The notes beneath the pieces were generated by a model. It saw nothing but the letters and a program-made list of their open reading frames with translations. It was not told the DNA's origin and ran no database searches. Both the position numbers and the translations under genes were made by a program. A DNA stretch of 64,000 nt from JAICND01 sp040905905 (GTDB lineage Bacteria; Actinomycetota; Acidimicrobiia; Spongiisociales; ZC4RG35): the NCBI GenBank assembly GCA_040905905.1, contig JBBDQN010000031.1:1-64000 (forward strand). Direction: 5' to 3'. Positions 27,446 to 37,199 of this stretch are shown piece by piece; position 1 is the stretch's first letter, and each line of letters starts with the position of its first letter.

Positions 27446-29118
27446 ACAGCCACTTCATGCGGTAGCGGAAACCAACGCAGTTGCTCGGCGTCATCGTCGA
27501 GCAGGTCATCAACGTCCTCAGAGATTGAGGCGGCCATCGCTACCAGCTGGCGAGCCTCTGAGAGGTAGTCGCTGAAGACCTCGGGGGTTGCGGTCAGGCG
27601 CTCGATCCGGTGATCCAACGTGCCACTCGAGTAGTCAATCTCATGCAAGGAGAACGGTGGCCGCGCCAACCCCAGCCGGTGCCGCCACAAAGCGGTGCCG
27701 GCCTCGAACCGGTAATGGGGGAGGAGACGCCACCCGGCTTCGGCCACCAGATGCACCGCACTGAGGATGTACTCGAACTCGGCTTCGCTGATGAAGTAAT
27801 TGAAGTTGACTCTGACCCATCCGGGTTTGATGACCTCACAACCTTTGCCGATCTGATTCTCGATGCGGTGGCTCGTGGCAGTGTCGATGCCGAGGAGGCG
27901 ATGTCCATAAGGTCCGGCACAAGAGCACCCACCCCGGGCCTGGATGCCAAAGAGGTCGTTGAGGAGGGCGACCACGTAGTTGTGATGCAGGAAGCGATCC
28001 CCGTATCGCACCACGAACGAAACAATCGACAAACGATCCGCCTTGGCATTGCCGAGAATCAGCAGGTTGGGATCGGCTGACCATCTTTCGATCGCCCGGC
28101 CGATGAAGTCCTCCTCCCTCCGTCTGATCTCAGGGACACCGACCGCTTCTTTCAGTTGAAAGACCAGACCTGCTCTGATCGACTCGACGATGGCCGGGGT
28201 CCCTCCCTCCTCGCGATGTTCGGGGTCAGTCACATAGTGATGTTCCTGTGAGTTGACATAGGTGACGGTGCCGCCGCCCGGGACGGATGGAACCCGGTTG
28301 GAGAGCAGGTCACGACGAACCACGAGCACTCCCGGTGTTCCCGGCCCACCGATGAACTTGTGGGGCGAGAGGAAAATCGCGTCCTTGTAGTCGAGGTTGT
28401 CCTCGGAGGAGCGCATGTCGATTCCGACATAGGGGGCAGCAGCCGCGAAGTCCCAGAACGAGAGCGCCCCGTGCCGGTGGAGAAGGGTGGAGATGGCAGA
28501 AGTGTCCGTGATTATTCCGGTGACGTTGGAGGCAGCCGAGAACGAACCGATGCGCAGTGGCCGGCCGGCAAACTCGTTCAGTCTCAGTTCGAGATCGTCG
28601 AGGTCCACGTGACCGTCCTCGTCTTCGGCGATCTCGACAACATCGGCCGTCGACTCGCGCCAAGGCAACTCGTTGGAGTGATGTTCGTAGGGTCCGACGA
28701 ACACCACGGGGCGCTGATCATTGGGTATGGAACCCGAGAGCCCGAAGCGGTCATCGAGGGCGGCCGGGACCCTGATTCCGAGAATGCTGATCAACCGGTC
28801 GACGGCTCCGGTGGAACCCGACCCGGAGAAGATCACGGCATGTTCGACACCGGCGCCGACGCTCGCCCGAATGATCGCCCGGGCATCCTCCCGAAAACGG
28901 GTGGTCTGGAGCCCTGTGCCCGAGGTTTCGGTGTGAGTGTTGGCGTAAAGAGGCAGAACGGTCTCGCGGATGTAGTCCTCGATGAAAGATAGGGATCGTC
29001 CGGAAGCGGTGTAGTCGGCATAGGTCACCCGTCGCAGCCCGTACGGGGTGAGGATGGCGGTGTCGCGACCAATCACCGACGAGCGGATGGTGTCGATCAG
29101 GCGCTCTACCGAGGTCAT
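27442..29118 (-). CDS. class V PLP-dependent aminotransferase/cysteine desulfurase-like enzyme
   Basis: A 558-aa NifS/SufS-fold enzyme, longer than usual. YADYTASGRSLSFIEDYIRE is the class V N-terminal stretch, FWDFAAAAPYVGIDM supplies the PLP aspartate, and SPHKFIGGPGTPG the Schiff-base lysine. A candidate sulfur-accepting cysteine lies in RGGCSCAGPYGHRLLG near residue 400. The C-terminal ~150 residues form an extra domain. It could deliver sulfur from cysteine, and the adjacent MOSC gene (4-bp overlap) points to molybdenum cofactor sulfuration, but direct evidence is lacking. It starts 19 bp after the site-2 protease gene, probably in the same operon. Confidence 0.8.
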   Translation of the reverse strand: MTSVERLIDTIRSSVIGRDTAILTPYGLRRVTYADYTASGRSLSFIEDYIRETVLPLYANTHTETSGTGLQTTRFREDARAIIRASVGAGVEHAVIFSGSGSTGAVDRLISILGIRVPAALDDRFGLSGSIPNDQRPVVFVGPYEHHSNELPWRESTADVVEIAEDEDGHVDLDDLELRLNEFAGRPLRIGSFSAASNVTGIITDTSAISTLLHRHGALSFWDFAAAAPYVGIDMRSSEDNLDYKDAIFLSPHKFIGGPGTPGVLVVRRDLLSNRVPSVPGGGTVTYVNSQEHHYVTDPEHREEGGTPAIVESIRAGLVFQLKEAVGVPEIRRREEDFIGRAIERWSADPNLLILGNAKADRLSIVSFVVRYGDRFLHHNYVVALLNDLFGIQARGGCSCAGPYGHRLLGIDTATSHRIENQIGKGCEVIKPGWVRVNFNYFISEAEFEYILSAVHLVAEAGWRLLPHYRFEAGTALWRHRLGLARPPFSLHEIDYSSGTLDHRIERLTATPEVFSDYLSEARQLVAMAASISEDVDDLLDDDAEQLRWFPLPHEVAV

Positions 29119-29137
29119 GGGGTAAGGCTACCCCCGG

Positions 29138-29872
29138 TCAGGCCTCGGGCGGAGCCGTCGAGGGATCCGGCTGGCGGGCAGGAGCGGTGCGGACGCCGGC
29201 AAAGGCCTGGAGGGCGAACAACATGAAGACGATCGGGGCGAAGCGAAATCCCTGGGTGAAGAGGAACCACCCGGCCCCGGCCGCCACCACCAAACCCACT
29301 ACGGCTGCCACCAGCCGGCCCCGGTTGGGGAGCCATTTTTCCATCAACGCCGAGAGGACGTGCCAGCCGTCGAGACCACCGATCGGAAGCCAGTTGATAA
29401 GACCCCAGGCGATGGTGACCCAGATGAATGCTCCCAGGAAGAACACACCCCACCAGTCTCTTTGGGCGGCGATCCCCAAGGCCACGTGAAATGGGGTGAC
29501 GATGACGGTTGCCGCATCGTCCCCGAAGAGCCCCGCTCGGACCATCAAGAACAGGATCCCGGCCACCACAAAACCAAGCCCGGCCCCGGCCACGGCGATG
29601 TAGATCCTGCGGGACCAGTTGATCCTTCCGTGCGGGTCGATCCAGGTGGTGGCGCCCCCGAGGCCATGAAGGGTGATTCGGTCTACGACCGCGCCGTGCT
29701 GGCGGACTGCAAAGGCGTGACCGAGCTCGTGGATGATCACGGAGGCGAAGGCCGCAGCCACAAAGGCGAGGATTCCTTGCGCCCCGATGGGGGAATCGAG
29801 CAGAAACACACCGAGGATCAGGAAGGTGGGGCTGACGTATATCGGAAACCCGAACAGACGGAAGCGCAGCAT
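29138..29872 (-). CDS. site-2-protease-type M50 membrane metalloprotease
   Basis: A 244-aa polytopic membrane protein. The zinc motif HELGH sits in a hydrophobic helix near residue 50 (VIIHELGHAFAVRQHG), and the second metal ligand region NWLPIGGLDGWHVLSALMEK follows near 155, as in the SpoIVFB/YwhC-type M50 family with four to six helices. These enzymes cleave transmembrane segments of signalling proteins. No substrate, such as an anti-sigma factor, is apparent here, although an ECF sigma gene lies further down the same operon. Start is ATG. Confidence 0.88.
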   Translation of the reverse strand: MLRFRLFGFPIYVSPTFLILGVFLLDSPIGAQGILAFVAAAFASVIIHELGHAFAVRQHGAVVDRITLHGLGGATTWIDPHGRINWSRRIYIAVAGAGLGFVVAGILFLMVRAGLFGDDAATVIVTPFHVALGIAAQRDWWGVFFLGAFIWVTIAWGLINWLPIGGLDGWHVLSALMEKWLPNRGRLVAAVVGLVVAAGAGWFLFTQGFRFAPIVFMLFALQAFAGVRTAPARQPDPSTAPPEA

Positions 29873-29896
29873 TTACTGCCAGGGTAGGTTCACAGC

Positions 29897-30889
29897 GTGA
29901 GTGATGAGACCACCGTCGAAGTCGGTGGCGAGAAGATCAGAATCAGCAGCCCCACCAAGCTCCTCTTTCCCAAGCAGGGCTGGACCAAACTCGATGTCGT
30001 CAACCACTTCCTGGTCGTAGCCGAGGGCGCCTGCCGGGCAATATTCGGCCGACCGACGATGCTCAAGCGGTACATGGAAAACGTCGACGTCGATCCGATT
30101 TATCACAAGCGGGCGGAAGCCAACTCGCCGTTCGAGACCGTGGAGATCCGCTTTCCCTCCCAGCGTCCAGGACTAATGAATGTTCCCCGCACGGAGATTG
30201 ATGTGATCAGGCTCGTGCAACGGGGCTGCCTCGACTTCCACCCCTGGCCGGTGCGGGCAGAGGACATCGATCATCCCGACGAGTTGCGCATCGACTTCGA
30301 CCCGACACCCGGGTACAACTTCTCCCACGTCCGCCAGGCTGCTCTGGCGGCCAAAGACCTCCTGGACGAGCTGGGTTTGGTCGCATGGCCCAAGACCTCG
30401 GGTAGTCGGGGAATTCACGTCTATGTTCGGATCGTTCCGGAGTGGGACTTCTATCAATGCCGTCGATCGGTCCTCGCCCTCGCCCGTGAACTGGAGGCAA
30501 GGTTGCCGGACCTGGTCACCACCAAGTGGTGGAAAGAGGAACGGCAGGGGGTCTTCATCGACTTCAACCAGATGGCCCGGGATAAGACGGTGTCATCGGC
30601 CTATGGCGTGCGCCCGACCGGTTATGTCTCAGCGCCGCTTCGTTGGGACGAGTTGCCCGACGTGGCCATCGAGGACTTTCCTCTCGACACTTTCCGTGAC
30701 CGCTACACCGCCCTGGGCGACCTGACCGCTGGGATGGACGACACCCCCGGCCGCCTCGACTCGCTGCTCGAGTGGGTGCGCAGGGACGAAGAGAACGGAA
30801 TCGGCGACGCCCCCTGGCCGCCTATGTACCCCAAGATGCCAGGCGAACCACCACGGGTGCAACCGTCGAAACGCAAAATGGAGGGCTAA
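29897..30889 (+). CDS. LigD-type DNA polymerase/primase (PolDom)
   Basis: A 330-aa stand-alone archaeo-eukaryotic primase-like polymerase, as in the polymerase domain of LigD used in bacterial non-homologous end joining. FPKQGWTKLDVVNHFLVVAEG and MLKRYMENVDVDPIYHKRA are the 5'-end-binding region; the catalytic aspartates lie in RIDFDPTPG, and SGSRGIHVYVRI supplies the nucleotide-binding histidine. It prefers ribonucleotides in characterised relatives. Start is GTG. Its partner ligase gene is tail-to-tail across a terminator instead of fused. No Ku gene is in the window. Confidence 0.92.
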   Translation: MSDETTVEVGGEKIRISSPTKLLFPKQGWTKLDVVNHFLVVAEGACRAIFGRPTMLKRYMENVDVDPIYHKRAEANSPFETVEIRFPSQRPGLMNVPRTEIDVIRLVQRGCLDFHPWPVRAEDIDHPDELRIDFDPTPGYNFSHVRQAALAAKDLLDELGLVAWPKTSGSRGIHVYVRIVPEWDFYQCRRSVLALARELEARLPDLVTTKWWKEERQGVFIDFNQMARDKTVSSAYGVRPTGYVSAPLRWDELPDVAIEDFPLDTFRDRYTALGDLTAGMDDTPGRLDSLLEWVRRDEENGIGDAPWPPMYPKMPGEPPRVQPSKRKMEG

Positions 30890-30893
30890 ACCG

Positions 30894-30946
30894 CGCTTTT
30901 ATCACCTGGACCCACCGTTTTCCGGTGGGTCCAGGTCGCAAAAGCG
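30894..30946. terminator. long bidirectional terminator between polymerase and ligase genes
   Basis: CCTGGACCCACCG (30905-30917) pairs perfectly with 30923-30935 around TTTTC. An outer helix CGCTTTT (30894-30900) with AAAAGCG (30940-30946) extends it, giving A/T tracts on both sides, so it can act for both converging genes. It fills almost the whole 70-bp gap between the two stop codons. Confidence 0.85.
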
Positions 30947-30959
30947 GGTTTTGGGGGGG

Positions 30960-32015
30960 TTAGGTGACAACCACATCTGTGAAACCCAGGCCCTCCGGGC
31001 GTTCCAGCTGGTCCATGGTGCAGGTGATCGGGTCTTTGTCGGGGCGCCAGCGGTGGAACCTGGTGGCATGCCGGAAGCGACCCTCTTCCAACTGGTCATA
31101 GCTGATCTCGACCACCACACCGGGAGCCACCGCCACCCAGGAGAGATCTTTGCCGCCACTCCATCGGCTCTCAGCGCCGGGTATGCGGGCCTGGTCCCCG
31201 AACGACGCCTCGGCCCGCAATTCCTGGAACCTCTCAAAGATCTTCCCGCGGTCGACATCACCAAAGCCCGAACAGTGACCGATGAAGTGGAGCTCTCCAT
31301 CCTCGTTGTATAGACCCAGGAGCAACGAACCGATCTTGCCGCCGGCTTTGTGCTCGCGGTAACCGCCCACGATGCAGTCGACGGTGCGTCGATGTTTGAT
31401 CTTGATCATCGCCCGCTTGCCATGGACATACCTCTGGCCGAGTGTTTTGGCGATGATGCCATCACACCCGGCCGGCTCGAATTCGTCGAACCACCTGTGG
31501 GCGGTGGTTTCGTCTGTCGTTGACGGCGTCAGGTTCCAGGGATGGGAAAACCCGGAGGCCAGCTCTTCCAGCCGCGCTCGTCTGTCTGAGAACGGCCGGT
31601 GGCGGAGGTCTTCACCGTCGATGGCCAGGAGGTCGAAGGCCACCAATTGCGCCGGCGTTTGGTTCGACAGGAGTTTGATGCGACTTGCCGCGGGGTGGAT
31701 TCGTTGTTGGAGGGCGTCAAAGCTGGTGACGTCGTCGATGATCACGACCACTTCCCCGTCGACAACAGTCCCGGCTGGGAGCCTGGTGAGGGGCTCAGTG
31801 AGTTCGGGGAAATATCGAAGGAGCGTCTTCTGGTTGCGGGAATCAAGCCGCGGCTCGGGACCTCCCCAGGAAACAGCCCGGAAGCCGTCCCACTTCGGTT
31901 CATAGGCAAACGCTCCCGACGGCCAGGATTCCATCACCTTTGCCTCCATGGTCTCTATCGGAGGCTTGAACGGCCAGCTCATCGGTCGCACGGTACTCGT
32001 GACCCCGTCAGGCAA
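30960..32015 (-). CDS. ATP-dependent DNA ligase (LigC/LigD-ligase type)
   Basis: A 351-aa ATP-dependent ligase. The AMP-accepting lysine is in motif I YEPKWDGFRA near residue 40, motif III/IIIa follows (VVDGEVVV, LVAFDLLAIDG), motif IV is PAGCDGIIAK and motif V is MIKIKHRRTVDCIVGGYR, with a C-terminal OB domain. It seals nicks and, with the facing polymerase gene, probably serves end joining or repair. The start may be at 32015 or at the internal ATG 31982 (MSWPFKPPIE); the shorter is closer to family length. Confidence 0.9.
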   Translation of the reverse strand: MPDGVTSTVRPMSWPFKPPIETMEAKVMESWPSGAFAYEPKWDGFRAVSWGGPEPRLDSRNQKTLLRYFPELTEPLTRLPAGTVVDGEVVVIIDDVTSFDALQQRIHPAASRIKLLSNQTPAQLVAFDLLAIDGEDLRHRPFSDRRARLEELASGFSHPWNLTPSTTDETTAHRWFDEFEPAGCDGIIAKTLGQRYVHGKRAMIKIKHRRTVDCIVGGYREHKAGGKIGSLLLGLYNEDGELHFIGHCSGFGDVDRGKIFERFQELRAEASFGDQARIPGAESRWSGGKDLSWVAVAPGVVVEISYDQLEEGRFRHATRFHRWRPDKDPITCTMDQLERPEGLGFTDVVVT

Positions 32016-32049
32016 GTTCTTTCCGCAGGGCTCTAGGCTTGCCCGTCGA

Positions 32050-32619
32050 ATGGCTATCGATATCGCCGGGTTCGTGACCGACCTGAAAGACCACGCAATC
32101 GAGCATGGATTCCATGTCCACGACGAGCGCCATTACATGGAGACCTACTCGCTCCGCCAATCATGGGAAGTGGATGTCCATCCCGAGGACGCCTGTGGGG
32201 GACCGCTCGACCTTCATCTGAGCCTGGATGTCGAACCTCGCACGCTGCTATCGATGCAGGACCGGATCGACGAGATGGGTGATGACTGGGAGGAACCCGA
32301 GGACCTCTACCGGCTCAACCTCTTCTTCAACTGGTCGATCCTGCCCAAACTCTCGACCCCCCCCGACTTGTTGGTGCTCGGCACCGATCTGGCAGGGGTG
32401 GGTGGGGTCGATCTCCCGATCGAGGTCACCGCCATTGACACCATCGCCTCGATCACTGATGCGCCCGAGCGCAGCCTCCAGGTGGTGGGTAAATGCCAGG
32501 TCTCGTTGGTCGACGTTTTTATGGCGCGGGAGCAACTCTGCGAAGAGCTGGACCGGGCCAAAGCCGTGTCTGAATACCTCCTGGAGAGAGTGACGGGCTG
32601 GTTGGAACTGCCCGGCTGA
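32050..32619 (+). CDS. conserved-looking hypothetical protein
   Basis: A 189-aa soluble acidic protein that I do not recognise. It reads as alpha/beta (MAIDIAGFVTDLKDHAIEHGFHVHDERHYMETYSLRQSWEVDVHPEDACGGPLDLHLSLDVEPRTLL), with no signal peptide or membrane helix. I take ATG at 32050; the longer start at 31948 would overlap the divergent ligase gene. The start lies 34 bp from the ligase start, so the two share a promoter region, hinting at a DNA-repair link but no more. Confidence 0.6.
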   Translation: MAIDIAGFVTDLKDHAIEHGFHVHDERHYMETYSLRQSWEVDVHPEDACGGPLDLHLSLDVEPRTLLSMQDRIDEMGDDWEEPEDLYRLNLFFNWSILPKLSTPPDLLVLGTDLAGVGGVDLPIEVTAIDTIASITDAPERSLQVVGKCQVSLVDVFMAREQLCEELDRAKAVSEYLLERVTGWLELPG

Positions 32620-32678
32620 GCCGCCAGACGGCCTTACTCCCGACGACTTCGGAACAGTGCCCCTGATCGCTCCATAGT

Positions 32679-33392
32679 TCAAAAGGCCAGGCCCACCGCC
32701 TTGGTGAGAAAGGCCATGAAAGGAGAGGCCGTCTTGCACATGGTCGCGTATTCGGTGAGCAGGTGGTCAGAAGTGACGAGTTTGTCGTCGAGGTGGGTGC
32801 CGGCGATGAAGTCTTTGCGTTTCAGGTCATCGATATGAGGGTGGTCGGCGGCGAAGCCCTTGGGTGGTCGGGCCAGGCTTTCACCGTCCGGACTCCACTT
32901 CGACTGGAAAGCGGCTCCGTAAGCGGCCTTCTTCCAGGCGGCGGGATCATCGACAATCGCTTCCCGGATCCGGCGGGCCAGGGCAGTTTCCGGACGCCAG
33001 AGACCGACGCCTGCATAACTGGCGCCCGGTTCTACATGGAGATAAAGACCGGGAGCATGCACGCCAAGCCCGGCTTCGTGACCAAACCGCATTGCCAGAT
33101 GGGTCTTGTAGGGCGTTTTGTCCTTGGAGAAGCGGGTGTCGCGGTAGATCCGGAACAACGATCCACCTGAGGGCCGCGGGTCGGCCACCAGATGTTCTGA
33201 GATCCTGGCGAGCTTGGGAGCGAAGTCGGCCACAAACTGCAAGGCAGGCTCTTGCACGTCGGCGACATACCGATCCTTGTTGGCTCGGAACCAGTCCCTT
33301 TCATTGTGGGCGGCTAGTTCCCGGAGAAACTTGAGGGTGGCGGAGGTGAAATAGGTGACCATGCTCCTGATATACGAAAAGTCGGCGGCCAT
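32679..33392 (-). CDS. DUF2461 family protein
   Basis: A 237-aa protein of the DUF2461/TIGR02453 family: YFTSATLKFLRELAAHNERDWFRANKDRY at the N-terminus, FRIYRDTRFSKDKTPYKTHLAMRF in the middle and GLYLHVEPGASYAGVGLWRPE. The family is widespread and its function is unknown. The ATG at 33392 gives the listed form; ATG at 33362 (MVTYFTSATL) would fit the family's usual start better and has AGGAG just upstream, though very close. It is convergent with the hypothetical gene before it. Confidence 0.85.
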   Translation of the reverse strand: MAADFSYIRSMVTYFTSATLKFLRELAAHNERDWFRANKDRYVADVQEPALQFVADFAPKLARISEHLVADPRPSGGSLFRIYRDTRFSKDKTPYKTHLAMRFGHEAGLGVHAPGLYLHVEPGASYAGVGLWRPETALARRIREAIVDDPAAWKKAAYGAAFQSKWSPDGESLARPPKGFAADHPHIDDLKRKDFIAGTHLDDKLVTSDHLLTEYATMCKTASPFMAFLTKAVGLAF

Positions 33393-33406
33393 GTCGAGAG
33401 GGTTGT

Positions 33407-34912
<1,506 letters not shown>

Positions 34913-34951
34913 GAAGACCCAGAGACTATCGGCGGGCTACCGTTGACCGCC

Positions 34952-36037
34952 GTGGGCGAGCAGGTCTACTACCCCGACTACCTCCAGTTGGCGAAGTTGC
35001 TCGACGCTCAGCACCTTCGATCGGCTGCGGCGGGCAAGCCGGTTCACGACGAGATGTTATTCATTATCGTTCACCAGGCTTACGAGCTGTGGTTCAAACA
35101 GATCCTCTGGGAGCTCGACTCGGTGGCGCGCAGATTGAGCCACGATCCCGTAGATGAGAAGGAAATGCTCCAGATCGTGGCCAACCTGGAGCGGATCAAG
35201 TCGATCCAGAACCTCCTCATCGGCCAGGTCGATGTTCTCGAAACGATGACTCCCCTCGACTTCCTCGATTTCCGCGACTTCTTGATTCCAGCATCCGGCT
35301 TCCAAAGTGTTCAGTTCCGGTTGATCGAGAACTGCCTCGGCCTGCGGCCCCAGGACCGGGTCCGTTTGGCCGGTGCCTCTTACACCGCCGCCCTCTCCGC
35401 TGCCGACCGGGCGCGGGTGGAGGCGGCGGAGCGTGGACCGAGCTTGTTCGACCTGGTCGAGGACTGGCTCGAACGCACACCCTTCCTCGAACACGGCGAC
35501 TTTCATTTCTGGGACGCCTACCAGAGCGCGGTTGGAGCCCTGCTCGAACACGACCGCCAGGTAGTGGCGGACAACCCCAACCTCACCGAAGCAGAGAGAC
35601 AAGCCCAACTCAAGGGCTTCGAGCAGACCTTTGCCCAATACGAAGCCGTCTTCGACCCCGATAAGCACCAGCAGTTGGTCGAGTCTGGTGAGCGGCGACT
35701 ATCCCATCGCGCTTTCCACGCGGCGCTCTTCATCAATTTGTATAGGGACGAACCGGCCCTACAGGAACCTTTCCGATTGCTCACCCTGTTGATGGACATT
35801 GACGAGGGCTTCACCACCTGGCGTTATCGGCATGCCCTCATGACAATAAGGATGATCGGTAGGCGGGTCGGTACCGGCGGCTCGGCCGGGGCGGCGTTTC
35901 TGACTCGCTCAGCGGAGAAGGCCCATGTATTCACCGATCTCTTGCAGCTTTCGACTTTTCTGATCCCGCGCTCGTCGCTGCCCAAACTGCCTAGCGACCT
36001 CGAACGGAAAATGCGCTTCCGCTTCGAAGAGTCGTGA
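34952..36037 (+). CDS. kynA: tryptophan 2,3-dioxygenase
   Basis: About 361 aa, a heme dioxygenase that opens the indole ring of L-tryptophan to give N-formylkynurenine. The signatures are DEMLFIIVHQAYELWFKQILWEL near residue 35 (distal pocket), SGFQSVQFRLIEN near 110 and RHALMTIRMIGRRVGTGGSAG near 300, where the histidine is the axial heme ligand. It is longer than the ~280-aa bacterial forms and nearer eukaryotic length. The start is ambiguous between GTG at 34952 and TTG at 34943; longer forms would run into the divergent ligase gene. It overlaps the next gene by GTGA. Confidence 0.92.
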   Translation: MGEQVYYPDYLQLAKLLDAQHLRSAAAGKPVHDEMLFIIVHQAYELWFKQILWELDSVARRLSHDPVDEKEMLQIVANLERIKSIQNLLIGQVDVLETMTPLDFLDFRDFLIPASGFQSVQFRLIENCLGLRPQDRVRLAGASYTAALSAADRARVEAAERGPSLFDLVEDWLERTPFLEHGDFHFWDAYQSAVGALLEHDRQVVADNPNLTEAERQAQLKGFEQTFAQYEAVFDPDKHQQLVESGERRLSHRAFHAALFINLYRDEPALQEPFRLLTLLMDIDEGFTTWRYRHALMTIRMIGRRVGTGGSAGAAFLTRSAEKAHVFTDLLQLSTFLIPRSSLPKLPSDLERKMRFRFEES

Positions 36038-37155
36038 GCTTCAAACGCCTATTCACGAGGTTTCTGGCCGCCCGCCCTGAACGTCTTCACTTCGCTGCCC
36101 ATAGCCACCACCCCTGGCCCGACGTCACGCTGGACGCACAGGTCCGATATTGGAATGACTCGGCGGTGGCGATGGATGACAAATGGGACTCGATCTTCGA
36201 AGATGTGGTCCCCGCCCTGCGCCGCCGTCTCGGTGCTGTGCTCGGGTTGGGGGACGGAGCGAGCCTGGCTCTCGCTCCCAATACGCACGAACAGGTCAAC
36301 CGGGTGTTCTCGAGCTTTGAGCCGCCGGTGAGGATCGTTACTACTGATGGAGAGTTCCACTCCTTCCGGCGCCAGACCCATCGCTGGGAAGAGGCAGGGC
36401 GCGCTTCGGTGGTCCGGGTCCGGATGGAGCCCTTTCCCACGTTCTTCGATCGGTTCACGCAGGCCCTCGATGATGCCGATCTCATTTACCTGTCGCAGGT
36501 CCCGTACGACTCCGGGTGGGTGGTTGACCGCCTCGACCAGATCGTCGCCATGGCTCCGTCGCGGGCGATCGTCATGGTGGACGGCTATCACGGGTTCATG
36601 GCTATCCCCACAGACTGGAGCGCGCTGGGAGGGCGAGCCTTCTACCTGGCCGGCGGCTACAAATACGCCATGGCCGGTGAGGGTGCTTGCTTCATGCATT
36701 GCCCGCCGGGGATGATCGAGCGACCCATCGACACCGGCTGGTTCGCTGGCTTCGGTGCCCTCGCCGAGAGAAGCGACGAGGTCTCTTACGGTCCGGGGGG
36801 CGATCGATTCTGGGGGGCGACCTTCGATCCATCTGGTCTTTATCGGCTGGACGCGGTCCTCCGGTTGTTCGAGCAGGAGGGCATTTCCGTGGCAGCTGTG
36901 CGCGGTCATGTAGGCGAGTTGCATCAGCGCTTCCTTGCAGCCGGTCGGCTACCCGGAGAACTGGTTCCGCCCGTCGAGATGGACCGCGGCAGCTTCCTTA
37001 CGTTTCGAACAGGCGCGGCCAAGGAGATTCACGATCGTCTGCATGAGCGACAGGTGATCACGGACTATCGCGGCGATCGCCTCCGGATCGGCTTCGGGAT
37101 CTATCACGACCCCGAAGACGTGGACCGACTAGTCGGCGAGCTCGATCTTGTCTGA
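36034..37155 (+). CDS. kynureninase-like class V PLP enzyme
   Basis: A 373-aa class V PLP protein coupled to tryptophan dioxygenase (GTG start inside the previous stop, GTGA). It keeps MVDGYHGFMAIPTDW (PLP-facing Asp/His) and AGGYKYAMAGEGACFMH with the Schiff-base lysine. It lacks the DGNSLG block of ordinary kynureninases; the equivalent stretch is RLHFAAHSHHPWPD. Operon position argues for kynurenine cleavage to anthranilate. Given the sequence divergence and the presence of a canonical kynU at 1310, a different but related substrate such as formylkynurenine or hydroxykynurenine is possible. Confidence 0.8.
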   Translation: MSFKRLFTRFLAARPERLHFAAHSHHPWPDVTLDAQVRYWNDSAVAMDDKWDSIFEDVVPALRRRLGAVLGLGDGASLALAPNTHEQVNRVFSSFEPPVRIVTTDGEFHSFRRQTHRWEEAGRASVVRVRMEPFPTFFDRFTQALDDADLIYLSQVPYDSGWVVDRLDQIVAMAPSRAIVMVDGYHGFMAIPTDWSALGGRAFYLAGGYKYAMAGEGACFMHCPPGMIERPIDTGWFAGFGALAERSDEVSYGPGGDRFWGATFDPSGLYRLDAVLRLFEQEGISVAAVRGHVGELHQRFLAAGRLPGELVPPVEMDRGSFLTFRTGAAKEIHDRLHERQVITDYRGDRLRIGFGIYHDPEDVDRLVGELDLV

Positions 37156-37199
37156 GCAGATCCGAGCGCGTATTTCCCGCCTCAGCGCGTACGCGATTC

